Part shown: piece after piece, positions 1 to 12,243 of the stretch | How positions within the stretch are numbered: the stretch's first letter is position 1 | Layout of the letters: each line of letters opens with the position of its first letter | Source: Apostichopus japonicus | Taxonomy: Eukaryota > Echinodermata > Holothuroidea > Aspidochirotida > Stichopodidae | Direction of reading: 5' to 3' | NCBI RefSeq assembly: GCF_037975245.1 | Contig: NC_092576.1 | Coordinates: 24,701,611 to 24,765,610 of the forward strand | DNA: 64,000 bases | The notes under the pieces: generated by a model | Databases searched by the model: none | What the model was told of the DNA's origin: nothing | What the model saw: the letters and a program-made list of their open reading frames with translations, nothing else | Translations under genes and position numbers: made by a program

Positions 1-1062
1 ATTTTTCTAGCTGGTTGTTATTACTAATTTTTGAGAAAGGTGACAAAAGAGATATCTGATGATACATGTGACTCCATGTACACAAAAACAAAAGGTAATA
101 ACAAAGAAATACTAATGACAAATAAATACAATCTATCACGATTAATTATTAGTTAGATGACACTGGCGATGACAAATAATTCAAAAATCTGAAACAGTTT
201 GGATATTAACAAAAGAATGACACTTTTTCCATCTTGGTTAACAGGACTTCGTCTCAGGTCGTAGGACTCCAGATGCACCTTGTAAAGTTCTGTTTGACCT
301 GCTTGAGAATCCTGCACAAGTCCTTTTTCATCTGAACTCCATGAGTTGATTATTTTCGGTGGTTTTTCACTTTGGTGAGCATAGCATTATCTTGCTTGGT
401 TAGATCCTCGTTTATGACGATCTTAATGTTTAGTTTCTGTCAAACGCTTCCTGGTTCAACATTACCTGGCTACCTTTAGAAGTTAGATATTAATTGTTTC
501 TTTTGTGGCAAGAAGAGAAAATCAATTTATAAGCCTTAACAGAATTCTAATTTTGAGTCAACCAAGGAATATTTCCAATTACATGTTATGTTAATTGTAT
601 TGCTTTGTTTTGTGGACCCCGTTGCCACTCTGGTTAAAGTAATGATGGGTTTTGTATCACCCAAATTCAACTGCAGGCTTTGAGCATAAAGCAATAAAAG
701 TATGTACCTATTAAGTATTTATAAACTTTCAATATTTAGGAAATGTTTTCATGCATGAACATTGTGCCATTGTTTTGCCAATGTGTCACCTATTTATCAT
801 TGAAAGGAATACCTTTGTCTATATAGGCACTAAGATATAGGCAGTAGGTTGCACTTGTGCTGTTTTTAAGTGCTTCGATCTGGGACTTAAAAATGTGATG
901 GCAATGGCGATGGGCAAACAACAATAACTTCACATTTTAGTTAGCGACCATAATCTTGGCAGCGCTAGGAAGTCATAGAAATGCATGCAGGGCAAATATA
1001 TAATGGTAATCTGAGACACCCAAATTTGTGTCAGGCAACCTTAAATCAAATTCCATTATACT
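1..1062. other. No gene seen
   Basis: AT-rich sequence. It may include the intron in front of the exon at 1304; no splice pair or repeat was recognised. Confidence 0.5.
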
Positions 1063-1230
1063 TCCGTGCCTTTCAATCATAAGGTCCCGAGTTTGAGTCA
1101 CTCCAAGATTAATGTATGTCGTCCAGTTACAGAGTTGTTGACAATTGACAATAAATAAATCATGGACGTTAAATATGAATCTAAGAGACTGACTTCGGTC
1201 AGCTTGCAGCTTTGATATTAAAGCCAATGG
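1063..1230 (+). mobile_element. tRNA-derived SINE, 5'-truncated
   Basis: It matches the family from the anticodon-like part (CCTTTCAATCATAAGGTC) through GACTGACTTCGGTCAGCTTG. Confidence 0.75.
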
Positions 1231-1311
1231 TATACAGTATATACAATATGTATTTACACTGACTGACCAGTGTGTTGATTATTGTGTTTCATTTTATCTA
1301 TAGGATGTAAA

Positions 1312-3917
1312 ATGAGTCAGTATCCAGGACAGGGCGCATATCCTCCTCCTCCAGCAGGTACCCAGCCTTACCCTAATGCTGCACCTAGTGGGTACCCACC
1401 AGTAAACCCTGCTTATCCAGGTCCACCAGGCCAAAGTGGTTACTCTGGTGTGCCAGTGAGTATAGTGCAACTCTTTTAGAGCAGGGTTTCCTTCACTTTA
1501 TCGCCCTACAAACCCCCTGTGGATGTCAGAGTTGTCCACGAATCCCCAACTTTTTGAGACACGATCTGAATCATAATTATTATACTATGATTAATATATT
1601 AATTATACTTTAATTATTATAGTATAATAATAACAGTGCTTCATAAAAGATAAAGATCATTGTGTAATCATTGTACGTTCATGCGTACACCAACTTCACC
1701 AAAGTCATGTGATGCGGCCTGTCTCTGTTTGATAATTCAGTTTTTTATCACATGCACGGTACAGTACTACTATGGCAATACATGCGTATGGAACGCGAAA
1801 AGTGTTTGTCGATAGGCACGACTTTTGTACATTACTAAATTATATGATATATCTGATTTTAGTTCAACAAAAAGTACTCTAGTTTTGACTTTCAGAAACG
1901 TCTCACAGATCCCCTGGGATGGACTCACCCACCCCCTGGGGGTTCATGCACCCCAGTTAGGGAACTCCTGTTTTAGAAGAACAAGACATAAGATTCATCA
2001 GTTCACCATGTCGCTCCTCTTCTGAACAGAAGAATGGTACCACACAGATGTGTGATTTGATGTTAATATCATCATTCATATACAAACCCTACATATTATA
2101 AGTAAAGGCTACTAGGCTATTATGAAAGATATGCAAAGCTTCCATCTTATAATAAATTTGATGATGAGGATGAAATTTAAGTCTTGATTGTATATTAAAT
2201 TTACTTGTGAAAGTAAGCAATTGTGTGATTTTGTTTATTTTATTTTCCTTTAAAGCCAGCTCCAGTATACCAACCTCCTGGAGCAACCCAAGGGTACCCG
2301 ATGCCACCCTCTCAGGGGTACCCGATGCAACCCTCACAGGGGTATCCTAGTGGACTACCACCAGGATATCCAGGACAGGGATATCCAGGAGGAGTGAATG
2401 TTCACCAGGTAAGACATAAATGTATAAACTCAGTAGCTGAGTATCGTAGTATTATTACCACCAAAGTCTCTGATGTTCATTTGACAGTAAGAATTCCACC
2501 ACTATTTCTCTTTAAGAGAAAGATTAGATTTTAAGCCACGTTGGTGCAAATACTATGTGAAGAGTGGACATGCCCCCCCCCCCAAAAAAAAAAAAAATTG
2601 TTGAGCTGTGGAAAACTTCACACAAAATATTCCCTACCCCCTCGCTCCCCACTTTTCAGGCCTCTACTTAGGAAAAAAATAACCATCTTGCAAATCCACA
2701 TGTAAAAAGAAAAAGGTAAGTCTGAATATTCAGTAGTTGGCAATATCGTCCAATGTCTCATGAATACTGTTGATGTGACAGAGGCTGTTGATGAGAGTCA
2801 CAAGAATAAATCAAAACTGACTTGACCATATTCAGGGTATCTGGGTGTTGATAACAGCAACGATGTATTGTAGTATAACAACATCCTGCTTCCAATGTGA
2901 AGTCATCTTCGATTTTCCGACTGGTTTCGCCCCCCCCCACACCACCCCCTCCCACCTCAGAAAAGCTATCATGATATTTCAAAAAGGGAACCTTCAGATA
3001 TCAGATTCTTAAAAGATGCAACTAATAACATCATTGAATCCTCAAAATTTGGCATTTTTGGTTTATCTGCTAACAGTCTCTGTAATCTGTTCAACATTAC
3101 CGATGGAAAAGAGAAAAGAAATTTGACTTGCATGTAATTGTAAACAGTTACTGCATGGTTTCAGTCCCTACATTCTTCCTAATAAGCTATCCAGCCCCTT
3201 AGTTGGTGGTGATCCCTATAAAACCATTTCTTTGCTTGGGTTACCAGTCTGAGGCCACGTTACCGTAGTTGGTGGTGATTCCTTTATAACCATTTCCCTG
3301 CTGGGGGTACCAGTCTGAAGCTACAGTACCTTAGTTGGTGGTGATTCCTTCATAAACATTTCTTTGCTGGGGGTACCAGTCTGAAGCTACAGTACCTTAG
3401 TTGGTGGTGATTCCTTCATAAACATTTCTTTGCTGTGGGTACCAGTCTGAAGCCACAGTACCTTAGTTGGTGGTGATCCCTATGTAACCATTTCTTTGCT
3501 GGGGGTACCAGTCTGAAGCCACATTACCTTAGTTGGTGGTGATCCCTATATAAACATTTCTTTGCCGGGGGCACCAGTCAGAACCCATAGTATCTTGCAT
3601 ACCATGTAGACCAGGGACCACACATCAGTTTCAGTGGCAGAACATTTACAGATGTTAGTGTTCTTACTTTGAATAAACTTTTAACATGTCATGATTACTC
3701 TGTCTTACAGCCAGGAGTAAACCAGAAGAAGAATAAGAAGGAGATGAAAAAGATGAAGAAAAAAATGAAGAAACGTTCATCTTCCTCCTCCTCCTCCTCC
3801 TCAAGTAGCTCCAGCAGTTCTTCCTCTTCTTCAAGTAGCAGTGACTCAGACTCGGGATGCAAAGTGAAGAAACACAAGAAGAAGAAGAAAGAGAAGAAAA
3901 ATAAGATGAAGTACTAA
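1312..3917 (+). CDS. PRR13-like proline-rich, Lys/Ser-tailed protein (3 coding exons)
   Basis: Coding exons 1312-1455, 2256-2408 and 3711-3917 (stop TAA at 3915) join in phase 0 and give 167 residues. Splice sites are good: acceptors ctatag at 1303, tttaaag at 2255 and cttacag at 3710; donors gtgagt at 1456 and gtaaga at 2409. The exon holding the ATG starts at 1304, so a 5'UTR exon lies upstream and was not identified. Residues 1-99 are rich in Pro, Gly, Tyr and Gln, with GYP repeats and three copies of SQGYP-like units in exon 2. Exon 3 encodes a Lys/Met cluster, then about 28 nearly uninterrupted Ser ending in SDSDSG, then a second Lys cluster at the C terminus. Vertebrate PRR13 (TXR1) has the same order of a Pro/Gly/Tyr-rich half, a KKMKK stretch and a poly-Ser/SDSD tail, so homology is plausible, but low-complexity composition alone could produce the likeness. 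There is no signal peptide or membrane segment. The Lys-rich ends suggest nuclear location. Mobile or tandem repeats lie in both introns. Confidence 0.75.
1482..1970 (-). mobile_element. hAT-like MITE in intron 1 of the PRR13-like gene
   Basis: 8-bp duplication TTTTAGAG/TTTTAGAA at 1474 and 1971. The ends are CAGGGTTTCC and, inverted, CAGGAGTTCCCTAACTGGGG. A second copy of the family begins at 61979. Confidence 0.75.
3199..3594 (+). repeat. 66-bp minisatellite in intron 2 of the PRR13-like gene
   Basis: Six units start with TTAGTTGGTGGTGAT at 3199, 3265, 3331, 3397, 3463 and 3529, exactly 66 bp apart. Each contains GGGTACCAGTCTGAAG. Confidence 0.9.
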
Positions 3918-4023
3918 TTACTGAATGGGTGATAGATAATGAAGTAGTGATTGTTAATTAATCATTAATTGTCATTAATTAATATGGGTGCTGTTTCTTT
4001 TTTTATTTTGAAGAGGTTGCTTG

Positions 4024-4376
4024 TTAAAGGCATTGATGGCTCGCCCCAAACTGCATGCAGCCCTCTGAAGAAAGTTAACTCTCCGTTTTCTTCTTACAAA
4101 ATGCAGACAGTAATGAAATGTGATACCTTGTTATCTTTTATCTAGACCTGAGATGTCCATCGCTGCTATGTACACTGTGTTGTGGGTATTGACCCTAACA
4201 GCATGTACAGTGTTGACTGTATGTACACTAGTGTCTATTACCGACGATAGCAAACTGTGTATGTATTTTCTGGGAATCGATGGTGGTGTCTAACACTTCC
4301 GTTACAACTCATTCGAAACTAGGTCAGATTACCGGCATCGGATGTTTCTTTGTGCGCGAGTCTTCTCTCCCTTTAA
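4024..4376. mobile_element. TTAA-flanked MITE, family 1, copy 1
   Basis: It runs from TTAA at 4024 to TTAA at 4373. Terminal inverted repeats read AGGCATTGATGGCTCG and, inverted, AGGGAGAGAAGACTCGCGC. TTAA at both ends suggests a piggyBac-type target. It starts 107 bp after the stop of the PRR13-like gene. Confidence 0.8.
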
Positions 4377-5097
4377 GGCTTTTTTTCCATTTGATTAACA
4401 AAATAATGACAAAACTGCTCCAGGAATGTTCTTTCAATAACTAATGTTGTGCTGATATTTAGAAGCTGAAAAGAAGATGGGTTTTAAAATTTGACTAGAA
4501 CCATTGGCTTTTGGACAGGGGCACTCAATTCTGCCAAGACCGGAGAGAAATATCGGTCGGAGCAAAGGGCCGGAGAGAACACAAATATCAAAGTACGTAG
4601 CAACAGTTTGTGTTGAGGGTAAGGCCAGTAGCTGGGTGTTTATGCGTGAGATCTTAAATGGCCTCGTATCCGTTTAGGGCAAGATTGCTGAATGATTATT
4701 TTTGCTACTGGTTTGGGTAGAAATATTTTGCAGACTGCATTTGGCCATCAAAGTGAGGTCTTAAATGACCTTACACCAGCTAAGGGCAAGATTACTGAAT
4801 GATTTTTTTTCCTGCTAGTTGGGTAGAAATATTTTGCAGACTGCATTTGGCCATCAAAGTGCCTATTGAGGACCCCTGCGTTAGGAGTGTCAAGAAATCA
4901 CAGGTTTCATATTATTTGGCTTTTGAAAAATCGTAATTTGTGCAATAATTGTTTTATAATCAATCTGTAGTATCATTTCAATACATACGATCAATCGTGT
5001 GGTTTGAATCTGTTTGAGGTGACACATACTCACCTGTGAAATTCTTTCTCATGAAAAGATTTTTTTTTTATTTGCTTTAGTTTATATATATATATAT

Positions 5098-6299
5098 TAG
5101 TGTTTACACGGGTCCAAAAATCAGGAACCGGGTACCCGAGAGCCGTTACCCGTCGGGTATCCGGGTACCCGGGAAAAAATTGTTTACCCCGTGTATCACG
5201 ATTTTCAAGAAATTGCATATCAAATGCTATAATAAGCTAATTATATTCTCTCCTGACAATGTTTTTATGTTCAAAAACGTATGTGTAAGGTAAGGTATAA
5301 AACCTTCCTCAATAATATCTATTTGCTTTTTTTTTCTGTCATAAACTTGTTAATTACTTAAAATAATTAACATTACTACTAATTAGTAGTAATGTTGTTA
5401 ACATCGCATTGCCGCCGCTGTTTATGCTTCCTCTTCATGTCTATTGGATCAGACCATAAAATATCCCTTTACTTTAGCTCAGTTGTTAGTTGTTACTACT
5501 ACTATCTATTATGCAGGCCCAGGGTTCGCATTAGCCGCGAGATCACGCGATTCGCGCAATTTGATCGCATTTGGAATACACGATTAGAAAAAAGCCACTT
5601 GCGATTATTATTTTTTAGTTATCCCATCTATAATCCATAAACATGTCGTAAAATTCCTTGTCAGCTTTTCCTTCTATGAAATAAACGAATGATTAAATAA
5701 TAATTTCTTCCACATGGTAGCCTAACACCACACTAAGTCAATGAGAGCTAAGCCTAACCATATGTTTATTCGCTAAAATTGTGACGCAGTTATAAGATAT
5801 CCATGGAACACATTTATTATTGCTGTTACGTTCGACACAGGGTTGCCTAACACCACACTAAGGCAATGGGGTAATCTAGCATAGCCATTTGTTTATTAGC
5901 TGAAATTGTGACGCAGTTATAAGATATCCATGGAATACTTTCGTTAATGCTGTTATCTTCAGCCACATGGTAGCCTAACACCACACTAAGTCAATGGGAA
6001 ATCTGCCTACCCATCGGTTGGATTTTTTTTTATTTAAATCACACTTTGCGTAGGATTCAAGTAATAAATTAGGAACCGGGTAGTATCTCGTCGGGCGGGT
6101 ACCTTCGTTATTGCTGTTATCTTCGACCAAATATTTTAGCCTAACACCGCACTAAGTCAATGGGAAATCTGCCTAACGGTAAACCGTAGATTTGCATTTT
6201 TTTTTTTTTAAATCACACTTTGCGTAGGATTCGGGTAATAAATTAGGAACCGGGTAGTATTGCGTCGGGCGGTTACCCGGATAACCCGTGCAAACACTA
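5098..6299 (+). mobile_element. hAT-like element, 1.2 kb, with internal duplications
   Basis: 8-bp duplication ATATATAT (5090, 6300) and terminal repeats TAGTGTTTACACGGGT / TAGTGTTTGCACGGGT (inverted). Inside, a segment containing CCTAACACCACACTAAG and GACGCAGTTATAAGATATCC recurs three to four times between 5715 and 6170. No transposase is visible. Confidence 0.85.
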
Positions 6300-6846
6300 A
6301 TATATATCTATATATTAAAAGGATAAAATGTTTGTAATAATCTATTCATAGCTAAGATGAGGTCAAAGTTCATAAAGGATATGTTTAGGTAGCATATGTA
6401 GTATTGCTTATAATGCAAAGGTTCTATCATTAGGGTTACTATATTTTATCTGAAGTTTTAAGGAAGGGCAAGTTGTACAGTGTGAGGATCGATCTTATTT
6501 AGTGGGTGCCCCTCACCTTTGTGGGGAAAAAATATGGACTTTAGAAGGTACAAACTGTATGTTCATGTATGTCATACATGAACATGGTCCAGAGTTTGAG
6601 CTGAGATTGGTTGACAGACTGTTGCTTGACTCTTTGTGCTTATACTTAAAAGAGTATGTAGATGCCTTGGTCAAATCACCATCAAAAACAGTTTTTCCAC
6701 TTGGTTACAACTTTGTCAGAGCTACTGTACCTAACAATCCTGAATTTTCTTCAATTTGGTAAAAACACCTGGACGGTCATGGCAAGAATATAAGAATCTT
6801 GGAATGTTATTATGTGTGTGTGCGTGTGTGTATGTTTGTATGTATT
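6300..6846. other. Unassigned; contains an 86-codon frame
   Basis: The frame 6502-6762 (+) starts MGAPHLCGEKIW and has ordinary amino-acid composition. No splice context or relative was recognised, so it is not called as a gene. Confidence 0.4.
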
Positions 6847-7074
6847 GGAGCGTCAGCTCAGTGGTTAACGGCAGTGCCTTCCAATCATAAGGTCCCCAGT
6901 TCGAGTCACTCCAAGATTAATGTAAACATGTCGTCCAGTTACAGAGTTGTTGGCAATTCATAATCATGGACGTTACAATATGAATGTAAGAGACTGACTT
7001 CGGTCAGCTTGCGGCTTTGATAAACCAATGATGGCTTCATCGCGAGTTCCTGCTTGCAGGAGGATCTAAAATAC

Positions 7075-7106
<32 letters not shown>
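6847..7106 (+). mobile_element. tRNA-derived SINE, full length
   Basis: The head GGAGCGTCAGCTCAGTGG and B box GTTCGAGTCACTCC are followed by the body and a tail of TACA and AT repeats (7073-7106). Confidence 0.85.
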
Positions 7107-7107
<1 letters not shown>

Positions 7108-8158
7108 CTGTGTATAATATAGATGTCACTTCTGTATGTATGCTGACACCTATGCATCGTCCTTGTGACTCACTGCCTGTGAAAGATCATGTAATATCTG
7201 AAAGAACAGTAAATACTTGTAAAAAAATTAGCATAATTCAATGACTCTCTACTAGATATATCCCCATTGGTTGTCTGAGTGATTATAATCAATGATGTTG
7301 AGTGCGATTGAGTCACCTCACTTGAGGTGGTGGTGGAAAGTACAAACAATTAGTGAAGTATTAGTCTTTATTCATCTTGAGTTTATAGGTCTGTAAATCA
7401 TGTCAAGTTTATTCCAAAGCAGTTTTTTTTCCCTTGTTTCCTTTTTTTGACAAGAGGCTTCCACGTTTTGCTTCAACACCATCAGTACTGAGAGATACTG
7501 TATACTGGCTGCATGCTAAGTCTTTAACTAGATGATGTCCAGGAAATTATTCTGGAAATTTAGGTTATACAGACCTGGAAACAAAAATCAAATATGATAA
7601 TATTGTATGGTTTATTATAATTGTTTGATGAAATGCATTCGCAGTTGCCAAATATGTTTGTTTTGGTGCGGTAGTTTCCTGATGAAAAAATATATCAGTT
7701 AAAATATTAATGACAATATTGTACGCATTGTTTATTTCATGTGTTACTGCATGCTTTTCTTGTATTATTTCCATGTTAAATCACTTTTCACACAATTCTT
7801 TTTAATATCTTTGGCCATGGGGACAGGACTCTTGTCTCCACAAGCAGTACTGTATGTGCTAACGACTAGATGTGCATGTTACATATTTGTTTAGGCATAC
7901 TGCCCTCTAATCATTTTCACCTTTCGCACCAGAATCACAGCTAACCATCCTGTTCAATTTCACCCATCAGTCCATCCATTAAAAGCATCCCTACGTGTCT
8001 TATTGAGAACAGGGTGTGGGGAGGGGGTGGTAAATGATAAAGCAGATATATTTAACAGGCCACCTTGTACACTACTGCATGTGACATAGATAATGGGAAA
8101 CATTAGTATTTTATTTACTTAAGGAGATAAAAACCGACTAGGGAATTAGACTTATATT
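7107..8158. other. No feature recognised
   Basis: AT-rich intergenic DNA without a convincing frame. Confidence 0.5.
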
Positions 8159-8552
8159 CAGGGGGGGGGGGGGTAGGAAGCTTCCAAAAAGTGGGGGAGG
8201 GGCACTTTCTCATTCCACAACCTCCACTTGTTATGCTATAAACCGATACACACCGGCCATATCACTTAAATATATATATGATGCGTTAGTATGCTATCAA
8301 TACTATTTGTTGAGATTGTTTATCGTTAACCGTGCTACAAAAAGATATGGGATGCCATTTCAAAAATAGCATGTACTTGACTAAAAATAAATAATTAAAA
8401 TAAAATATTAAAAATTAACAAAGGCTTAAGATATCCAAAACACAGTTCTTCATCAAAGGGGCACATTTTATTTGCCAGTAGGGCACATTTGCTATTTTGG
8501 AAACAAAGTGGGGGGGGAGGGGTAATGTGCTCCCAGGGCTCCTACCCCTATG
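8159..8552 (+). mobile_element. hAT-like MITE, G-tract-ended family, copy 1
   Basis: It starts with CA and a G run then GTAGGAAGCTTCCAAAAAG, and ends GGGCTCCTACCCCTATG. The flanking octamers CTTATATT/CTTATTGT match at six of eight positions. Confidence 0.6.
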
Positions 8553-8700
8553 CTTATTGTTCAACAATACCATACATACTTGGAATAGCAACAGAGGGAA
8601 CTCCAAGCTGATAGAGCCCATTATAACTGAAATAATGAGCTTTCTCATCTCTGAATGATGGCCACTAAATAATAATGTATTCCCAGAAATCTTGTAAGCA

Positions 8701-9031
8701 TTGATACATCACTACTCTGAGGTATCAATCTCTTCTAGACCATCATCCACACGCTCACTTCACTCTAATTCATCGCTGATGTTACTCATCCCTAGAGTAA
8801 AAACACAGACTTACGGCTTGAGAACGTTTACATCCAGTGCACCGTGCCTGTGGAACTCACTTCCAGAACATGTAAAAATGTGCAATACTGTGAACGGTTT
8901 TCAGATCAGCTCTCAAAATGTATCTATTCACCAAAGCATATATGTTATAATTGTTATTATTATGTTAAGCACTACGAGAACTATTTCATAGTTTGTTTGG
9001 CGCTATATAAAAATTATGTATTATGATTATG
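8701..9031 (+). mobile_element. LINE reverse transcriptase C-terminal relic and 3' end
   Basis: The frame gives SLMLLIPRVKTQTYGLRTFT and SAPCLWNSLPEHVK, the usual C terminus of L2/CR1-type LINE reverse transcriptases. It is followed by TTTGGCGCTATATAAA and a short AT-rich tail. No intact polymerase is present. Confidence 0.7.
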
Positions 9032-9852
9032 TATTATAATGTACAAGACAAAGAAAAAAAAACAGTTTGAAATATTTTTACAAAAGCAACCTAAGTTTTT
9101 ATTCTCAGAATATTTACAATTTTACTTTAAAAAGTCGCACATGACATCTGTGTATCATGGACAAGGAATGAATGTTACCACGCCAACATGTAAACAAACC
9201 CACAACAAACCCATGCTATCACTAAATACAAAACCATACTTAACAACGACTCTGAAAGTAATAATAACCAAAATGGCAAACACAGAACAGCAAGGATGAA
9301 ATTTCATTAACATCATCATGTAAACTAAAGCCCTGTTTGAAAAGTGGTGTTCTTATTAAAAAACAGAAATTTACAAAAAAAAGAATAAGGACACCTTTAT
9401 TCTAGAACATTTTTAACAATCGCAAGAGTTACCCTGCCTGTGTGAGATAAAACTAAGACATACTGTATCTTTGAAGTAATAGCAGTACGGTTTCAAACAT
9501 TGGACATTACACTATATAACAAGTATCATGTGCATAGCTAAGGCACTATACTCCATATTGTAAAAAAAAATGATACAAAAACTGAAATAACAGAGCACCA
9601 CAATGAAGCTCCAAAAAACAAAAGAAGTACATTTTATGAAGCAGCATTTATCTCAAGAATATCGAGTAACAAGAAACAGAAATTTGTGTATAAGTGAAGG
9701 GATTGCACAAACATTTCGACAAAATAATAGCCAGTGCTAGTAAAATGATAAATGGATGGATAATCACATTGCAGTAATGTGAACAAGGAACATCACATGC
9801 CCAATGATGACAGAAGGATCTGTTTCAGCATAGAATATAGTTCAGAGGTACT
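9032..9852. other. No feature recognised
   Basis: A-rich DNA. The frame at 9039-9299 (+) is Lys/Thr-rich and has no supporting signal. Confidence 0.5.
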
Positions 9853-10080
9853 TTAAAGGGTGTGAAGACTCGTGCAAAAAAAAAAACATCTAATGCCGGT
9901 AATCTGACCTAGTTTCGAATGAGGTGTAACAGAAGTGTTAGACACCACCATCGATCCCAGAAAATACACACACTGTCTGCATTTTGTAGCGACACAAACA
10001 AAACGTCACTTTCAAGCAACATAAAGTTAACTTTTTCAAATGGCCACACACGGTTTGGGGCGAGTCTTCAAAGCCTTTAA
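9853..10080. mobile_element. TTAA MITE, family 1, copy 2 (internally deleted)
   Basis: TTAA at both ends; terminal repeats AGGGTGTGAAGACTCGTG and, inverted, AGGCTTTGAAGACTCGCC. About 130 bp of the interior is missing after ACACACTGTCTGCATTTTG. Confidence 0.8.
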
Positions 10081-10779
10081 GCTTTTGCATCATTGTCGAC
10101 TGACATCATGAATAGAACATTTTAGTATAAACAAGTTATGTTACCAAGACATTCTGAAAGACTGTAAAAGTTCTCATTTCAGAGTTTTCTGCATTTATAG
10201 GTGCTAGAATGGATGAACGATTCATATTTTACCAGAAAATGAGGCCAAATATCAGATCTATGTATTGATGCAATAGATGCTTACAAGCAGGTGCAGAATA
10301 TGAAAACAAACTTTAGGAGAAATGAAATTAACCAAGGTATAAAGAAAATGGGATACTGCCCTAGAAAGATAAGAGAACAAATAAAGAAGGCTGTTACAGG
10401 GATACTACTGTAGTAGAAATTGCTACACTAAATATCTAAGTGTATATGAATATAAAATTACAAAGAAAGTACTAATGTAACTAGTAAAGCATTGTACCAG
10501 TAGCTTGCAGCTGTGAATGACACATGTATGATCACATCTGAATACATAAATCTCTTATATATATCTGACTTTTCAAGTGTACCATAGAAGTGTGCTAAAA
10601 AATCTCTCTAGGGGTATATATCTATACAGTAAACCCAGCTAAACCATAGCTAGTCACTCAAAGAGGTAACTGAAATACTTTTTTACCAACTAACTACAGA
10701 CTCAAACCTAGAAAGTTAACTTGGACATCATCTGAGTACAAATATATTTTGTTTTATGACAAGAGGGGCTCTCCGGCGG
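10081..10779. other. No feature recognised
   Basis: A-rich intergenic DNA. It could be 3'UTR or downstream sequence of the minus-strand gene. Confidence 0.45.
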
Positions 10780-11010
10780 TTACCATAGAGGGCGCTGTCA
10801 CATGGGTACAGAGGGCGCTGTCACATGGGTACAGAGGGCGCTGTAACATCGATATAGAGGGCGCTGTAGCACCGGTATAGAGGGCGCTGTAGCACCGGTA
10901 TAGAGGGCGCTGTAGCACCGGTATAGAGGGCGCTGTAACACCGGTATAGAGGGCGCTGTAACACCGGTATAGAGGGCGCTGTAACACCGGCATAGAGGGC
11001 GCTGTCACAT
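10780..11010 (+). repeat. 23-bp minisatellite carrying GAGGGCGCTGT
   Basis: Ten units occur at an exact 23-bp spacing (GAGGGCGCT at 10788, 10811, and so on to 10995). The constant part is AGAGGGCGCTGT and the variable part (AACACCGGTAT and similar). Long open frames through it are by-products of the repeat. Confidence 0.92.
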
Positions 11011-11208
11011 CGGTCCGAATGTGATCTGTACTTCTTACAGATCTCTGAATCAGAGAACAGTAACATGATTTGTGGGAGCTGGCAAGCCCCTACTCTCTGA
11101 GGACACTCCAAAATGAACTTGCATACAGAGGCACTGAGTGATTCGACTTGTTCAGAGTTCCACGAGTGCAGTTTGGCCTAATGAAAAAACTGCTTGCGAT
11201 CACACTAG

Positions 11209-11572
11209 TTAAAGGGAGTGAAGACTCGCGCACAAAGAAACCTCTGGTGCCGGTAATCTGACCTAGTTTTCAAATGGGGTGTAACAGAAGTGTTAAACAC
11301 CACCATCGATCCCAGAAAATACACACTCACTTGCTACCGTCGGTAATTAGACACTAGGGTACAGTGAATACATACAGCTATGGTCAATACCCACAGCACA
11401 GTGTACATAGAAGCGTGGACATCTCAGGTCCAGATAAAAGATAACAAGGTATTAGTTTCATTACTGTCTGCATTTTGTAGCGACAAGAAAAAAACTTCAC
11501 TTGCAAGCAACGGAAAGTTAACTATTTTCAGAGGGTGGCACACGGTTTGAGGCGAGTATTCAATGCCTTTAA
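11209..11572. mobile_element. TTAA MITE, family 1, copy 3
   Basis: TTAA at 11209 and 11569, with the same terminal repeats and interior as the other full copies. It lies downstream of the possible last exon at 11916-11992 on the minus strand. Confidence 0.8.
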
Positions 11573-11915
11573 GGTTCTTAAACCAATTATTTTGATTTGA
11601 AAGTTCCAAAATAGGATTCAAAAATATCTGCTGCTTAATTATTACAAATGAAATGGTAGATACTAATAGTGATGGACTCATGGTACTGTTACGATCTGCA
11701 GTCAGAAACTAGATCGGACCCAATATGACAGACCCCTCTGTTTAACTTATCTTGGACCTAGCTGGGGAGCCCCATTGTCAATATTTACTTTTAAAACAAA
11801 TAAAAATGAACTATAAATCTATATGAAAAGCCAACATTATAAATATATTTGCTATAACCATAAAAAAGATTGTCATTCTGTAGCACTGGGTTCCAGTCCG
11901 AGGAGGAATGTTTCA

Positions 11916-11992
11916 TCAGCCTCCATAGATAGGTTTGAAGCAAAAATTGTCGGAAGAGCTACCATTGGCAGAGTCCATGAAGTCGATCATGC
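11916..11992 (-). CDS. Possible last coding exon of the gene at 12985-16206
   Basis: On the minus strand a long pyrimidine tract ending cttaag at 11993 is followed by an open frame reading MIDFMDSANGSSSDNFCFK, then PIYGG and stop TGA at 11916-11918. The amino-acid texture (acidic, Ser/Asn-rich, aromatic) matches the upstream exons. The frame requires a phase-1 entry, whereas the exon ending at 12985 leaves in phase 0, so an undetected small exon would have to lie between 12000 and 12985. That interval is largely a foldback element. This is a candidate only. Confidence 0.35.
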
Positions 11993-12197
11993 CTTAAGAA
12001 AAATAGGAAAATTTGAAAAGAACAAAAGCAACTTGTGTTTTAGTACCATATGTACCACATCTTTCTCCTTTCCTTAAAAAATGTTATCAAACGACAAAAT
12101 GAGAAACATCTCGTCAGAGTAAGAGAGTACTTGGATATGATGGTCAATCTCAATTTCACTATTTTATACAAGACACAAATTGAAGTGCTAGATACAT

Positions 12198-12243
12198 GTC
12201 TGTCTGTCTGTCTGTCCGTCCGTCCGTCTATCTATCTATCTAC
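12198..12243 (+). repeat. (TGTC)n/(CGTC)n/(TATC)n microsatellite
   Basis: Tetranucleotide run changing from TGTC to CGTC to TATC. Confidence 0.9.

Noticed and set aside
3695-3877. Minus-strand frame rich in Glu, Leu and Phe
   Set aside because: It is the complement of the Lys/Ser-coding exon 3 of the PRR13-like gene.
6502-6762. 86-codon + frame with ordinary composition
   Set aside because: No splice sites, relatives or neighbouring exon could be tied to it. It could be an exon or transposon remnant but lacks support.
10785-11005. CRISPR-like array
   Set aside because: Units are contiguous and of equal length without unique spacers, and the genome is eukaryotic.
10754-11111. Two overlapping minus-strand frames with repeated Ala-Pro-Ser-Leu-Tyr words
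   Set aside because: They are translations of the 23-bp minisatellite, which can be read in several frames.
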